In this document: one piece after another, positions 21,268-21,335 of the stretch
Layout of the letters: each line of letters opens with the position of its first letter
Numbering within the stretch: the first letter of the stretch is position 1
Assembly (NCBI GenBank): GCA_031273545.1
Contig: JAISRQ010000034.1
Coordinates: forward strand, 1 to 21,335
Reading direction: 5' to 3'
Origin: Holosporales bacterium
GTDB lineage: Bacteria > Pseudomonadota > Alphaproteobacteria > BNTO01
Length of the DNA: 21,335 nucleotides
Notes under the pieces: generated by a model
The model's database searches: none
Told to the model about the DNA's origin: nothing
Seen by the model: the letters and a program-made list of their open reading frames with translations, nothing else
Program-made: the position numbers and the translations under genes

Positions 21268-21335
21268 CACTCCCCGAAAGATTACGAAGTTCTTGGAGGA
21301 ACAAACGTATGATTCCTCAGTTTCTGGTTCGCAAT
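21268..21335 (+). repeat. Palindromic repeat family, second tandem copy, cut by the window end
   Basis: The left arm is ACTCCCCGAAAGATTACGAA. An inner 6-bp stem pairs GAGGAA (21296-21301) with TTCCTC (21313-21318), and the right arm begins CTGGTTCGCAAT at the last bases. It starts about 97 bases after the first copy. Confidence 0.7.

Overview
The window looks like a piece of an alphaproteobacterial chromosome, probably from a host-associated or intracellular lineage such as the Holosporales/Rickettsiales-like symbionts. That placement is inference. It rests on the GyrA, AccD, FtsQ and LdtR-type MarR sequences, on isolated single genes where free-living relatives have operons, on a high share of exported proteins with no recognisable family, and on a dispersed palindromic repeat that resembles the Rickettsia palindromic elements (RPEs).

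Layout, left to right. Positions 1-767 (+) hold the C-terminal end of a SNF2-family helicase. Positions 768-1525 hold a leader region and three tandem tRNA-Pro genes (UGG, CGG, GGG), which together cover all four proline codons. At 1682-2749 (+) is an NAPE-PLD/UlaG-like metallo-beta-lactamase-fold hydrolase. It converges, with an 8-base gap, on a giant exported protein of 2246 aa at 2758-9498 (-). Divergent from that gene is an LdtR-like MarR regulator at 9695-10144 (+). Next come a 469-base gap, a secreted methionine-rich repeat protein (10614-11246 +), and a convergent proline-rich/coiled-coil exported protein (11291-11866 -).

Housekeeping genes follow. These are accD (12051-12896 -), rpsU (13075-13275 +, GTG start fixed by its Shine-Dalgarno), a small exported Cys-containing protein (13523-14242 -), ftsQ (14342-15145 -) and gyrA (15345-18053 -). 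Beyond them are a Sel1-repeat exported protein (18135-18893 -) and a 636-aa exported Ala-rich coiled-coil/basic protein (19149-21059 -).

The housekeeping genes serve fatty-acid synthesis, translation, division and DNA supercoiling. Between them sit six exported proteins, five of them without a recognised family, that could form part of an envelope or host-interaction repertoire.

The main unexplained signal is a family of roughly 80-bp imperfect palindromes: about eleven copies or half-copies in both orientations, mostly intergenic. One of them lies in frame inside the 636-aa coding region. A second signal is a degenerate internal repeat running through the 2246-aa protein, with a possible single unit in the 239-aa exported protein.
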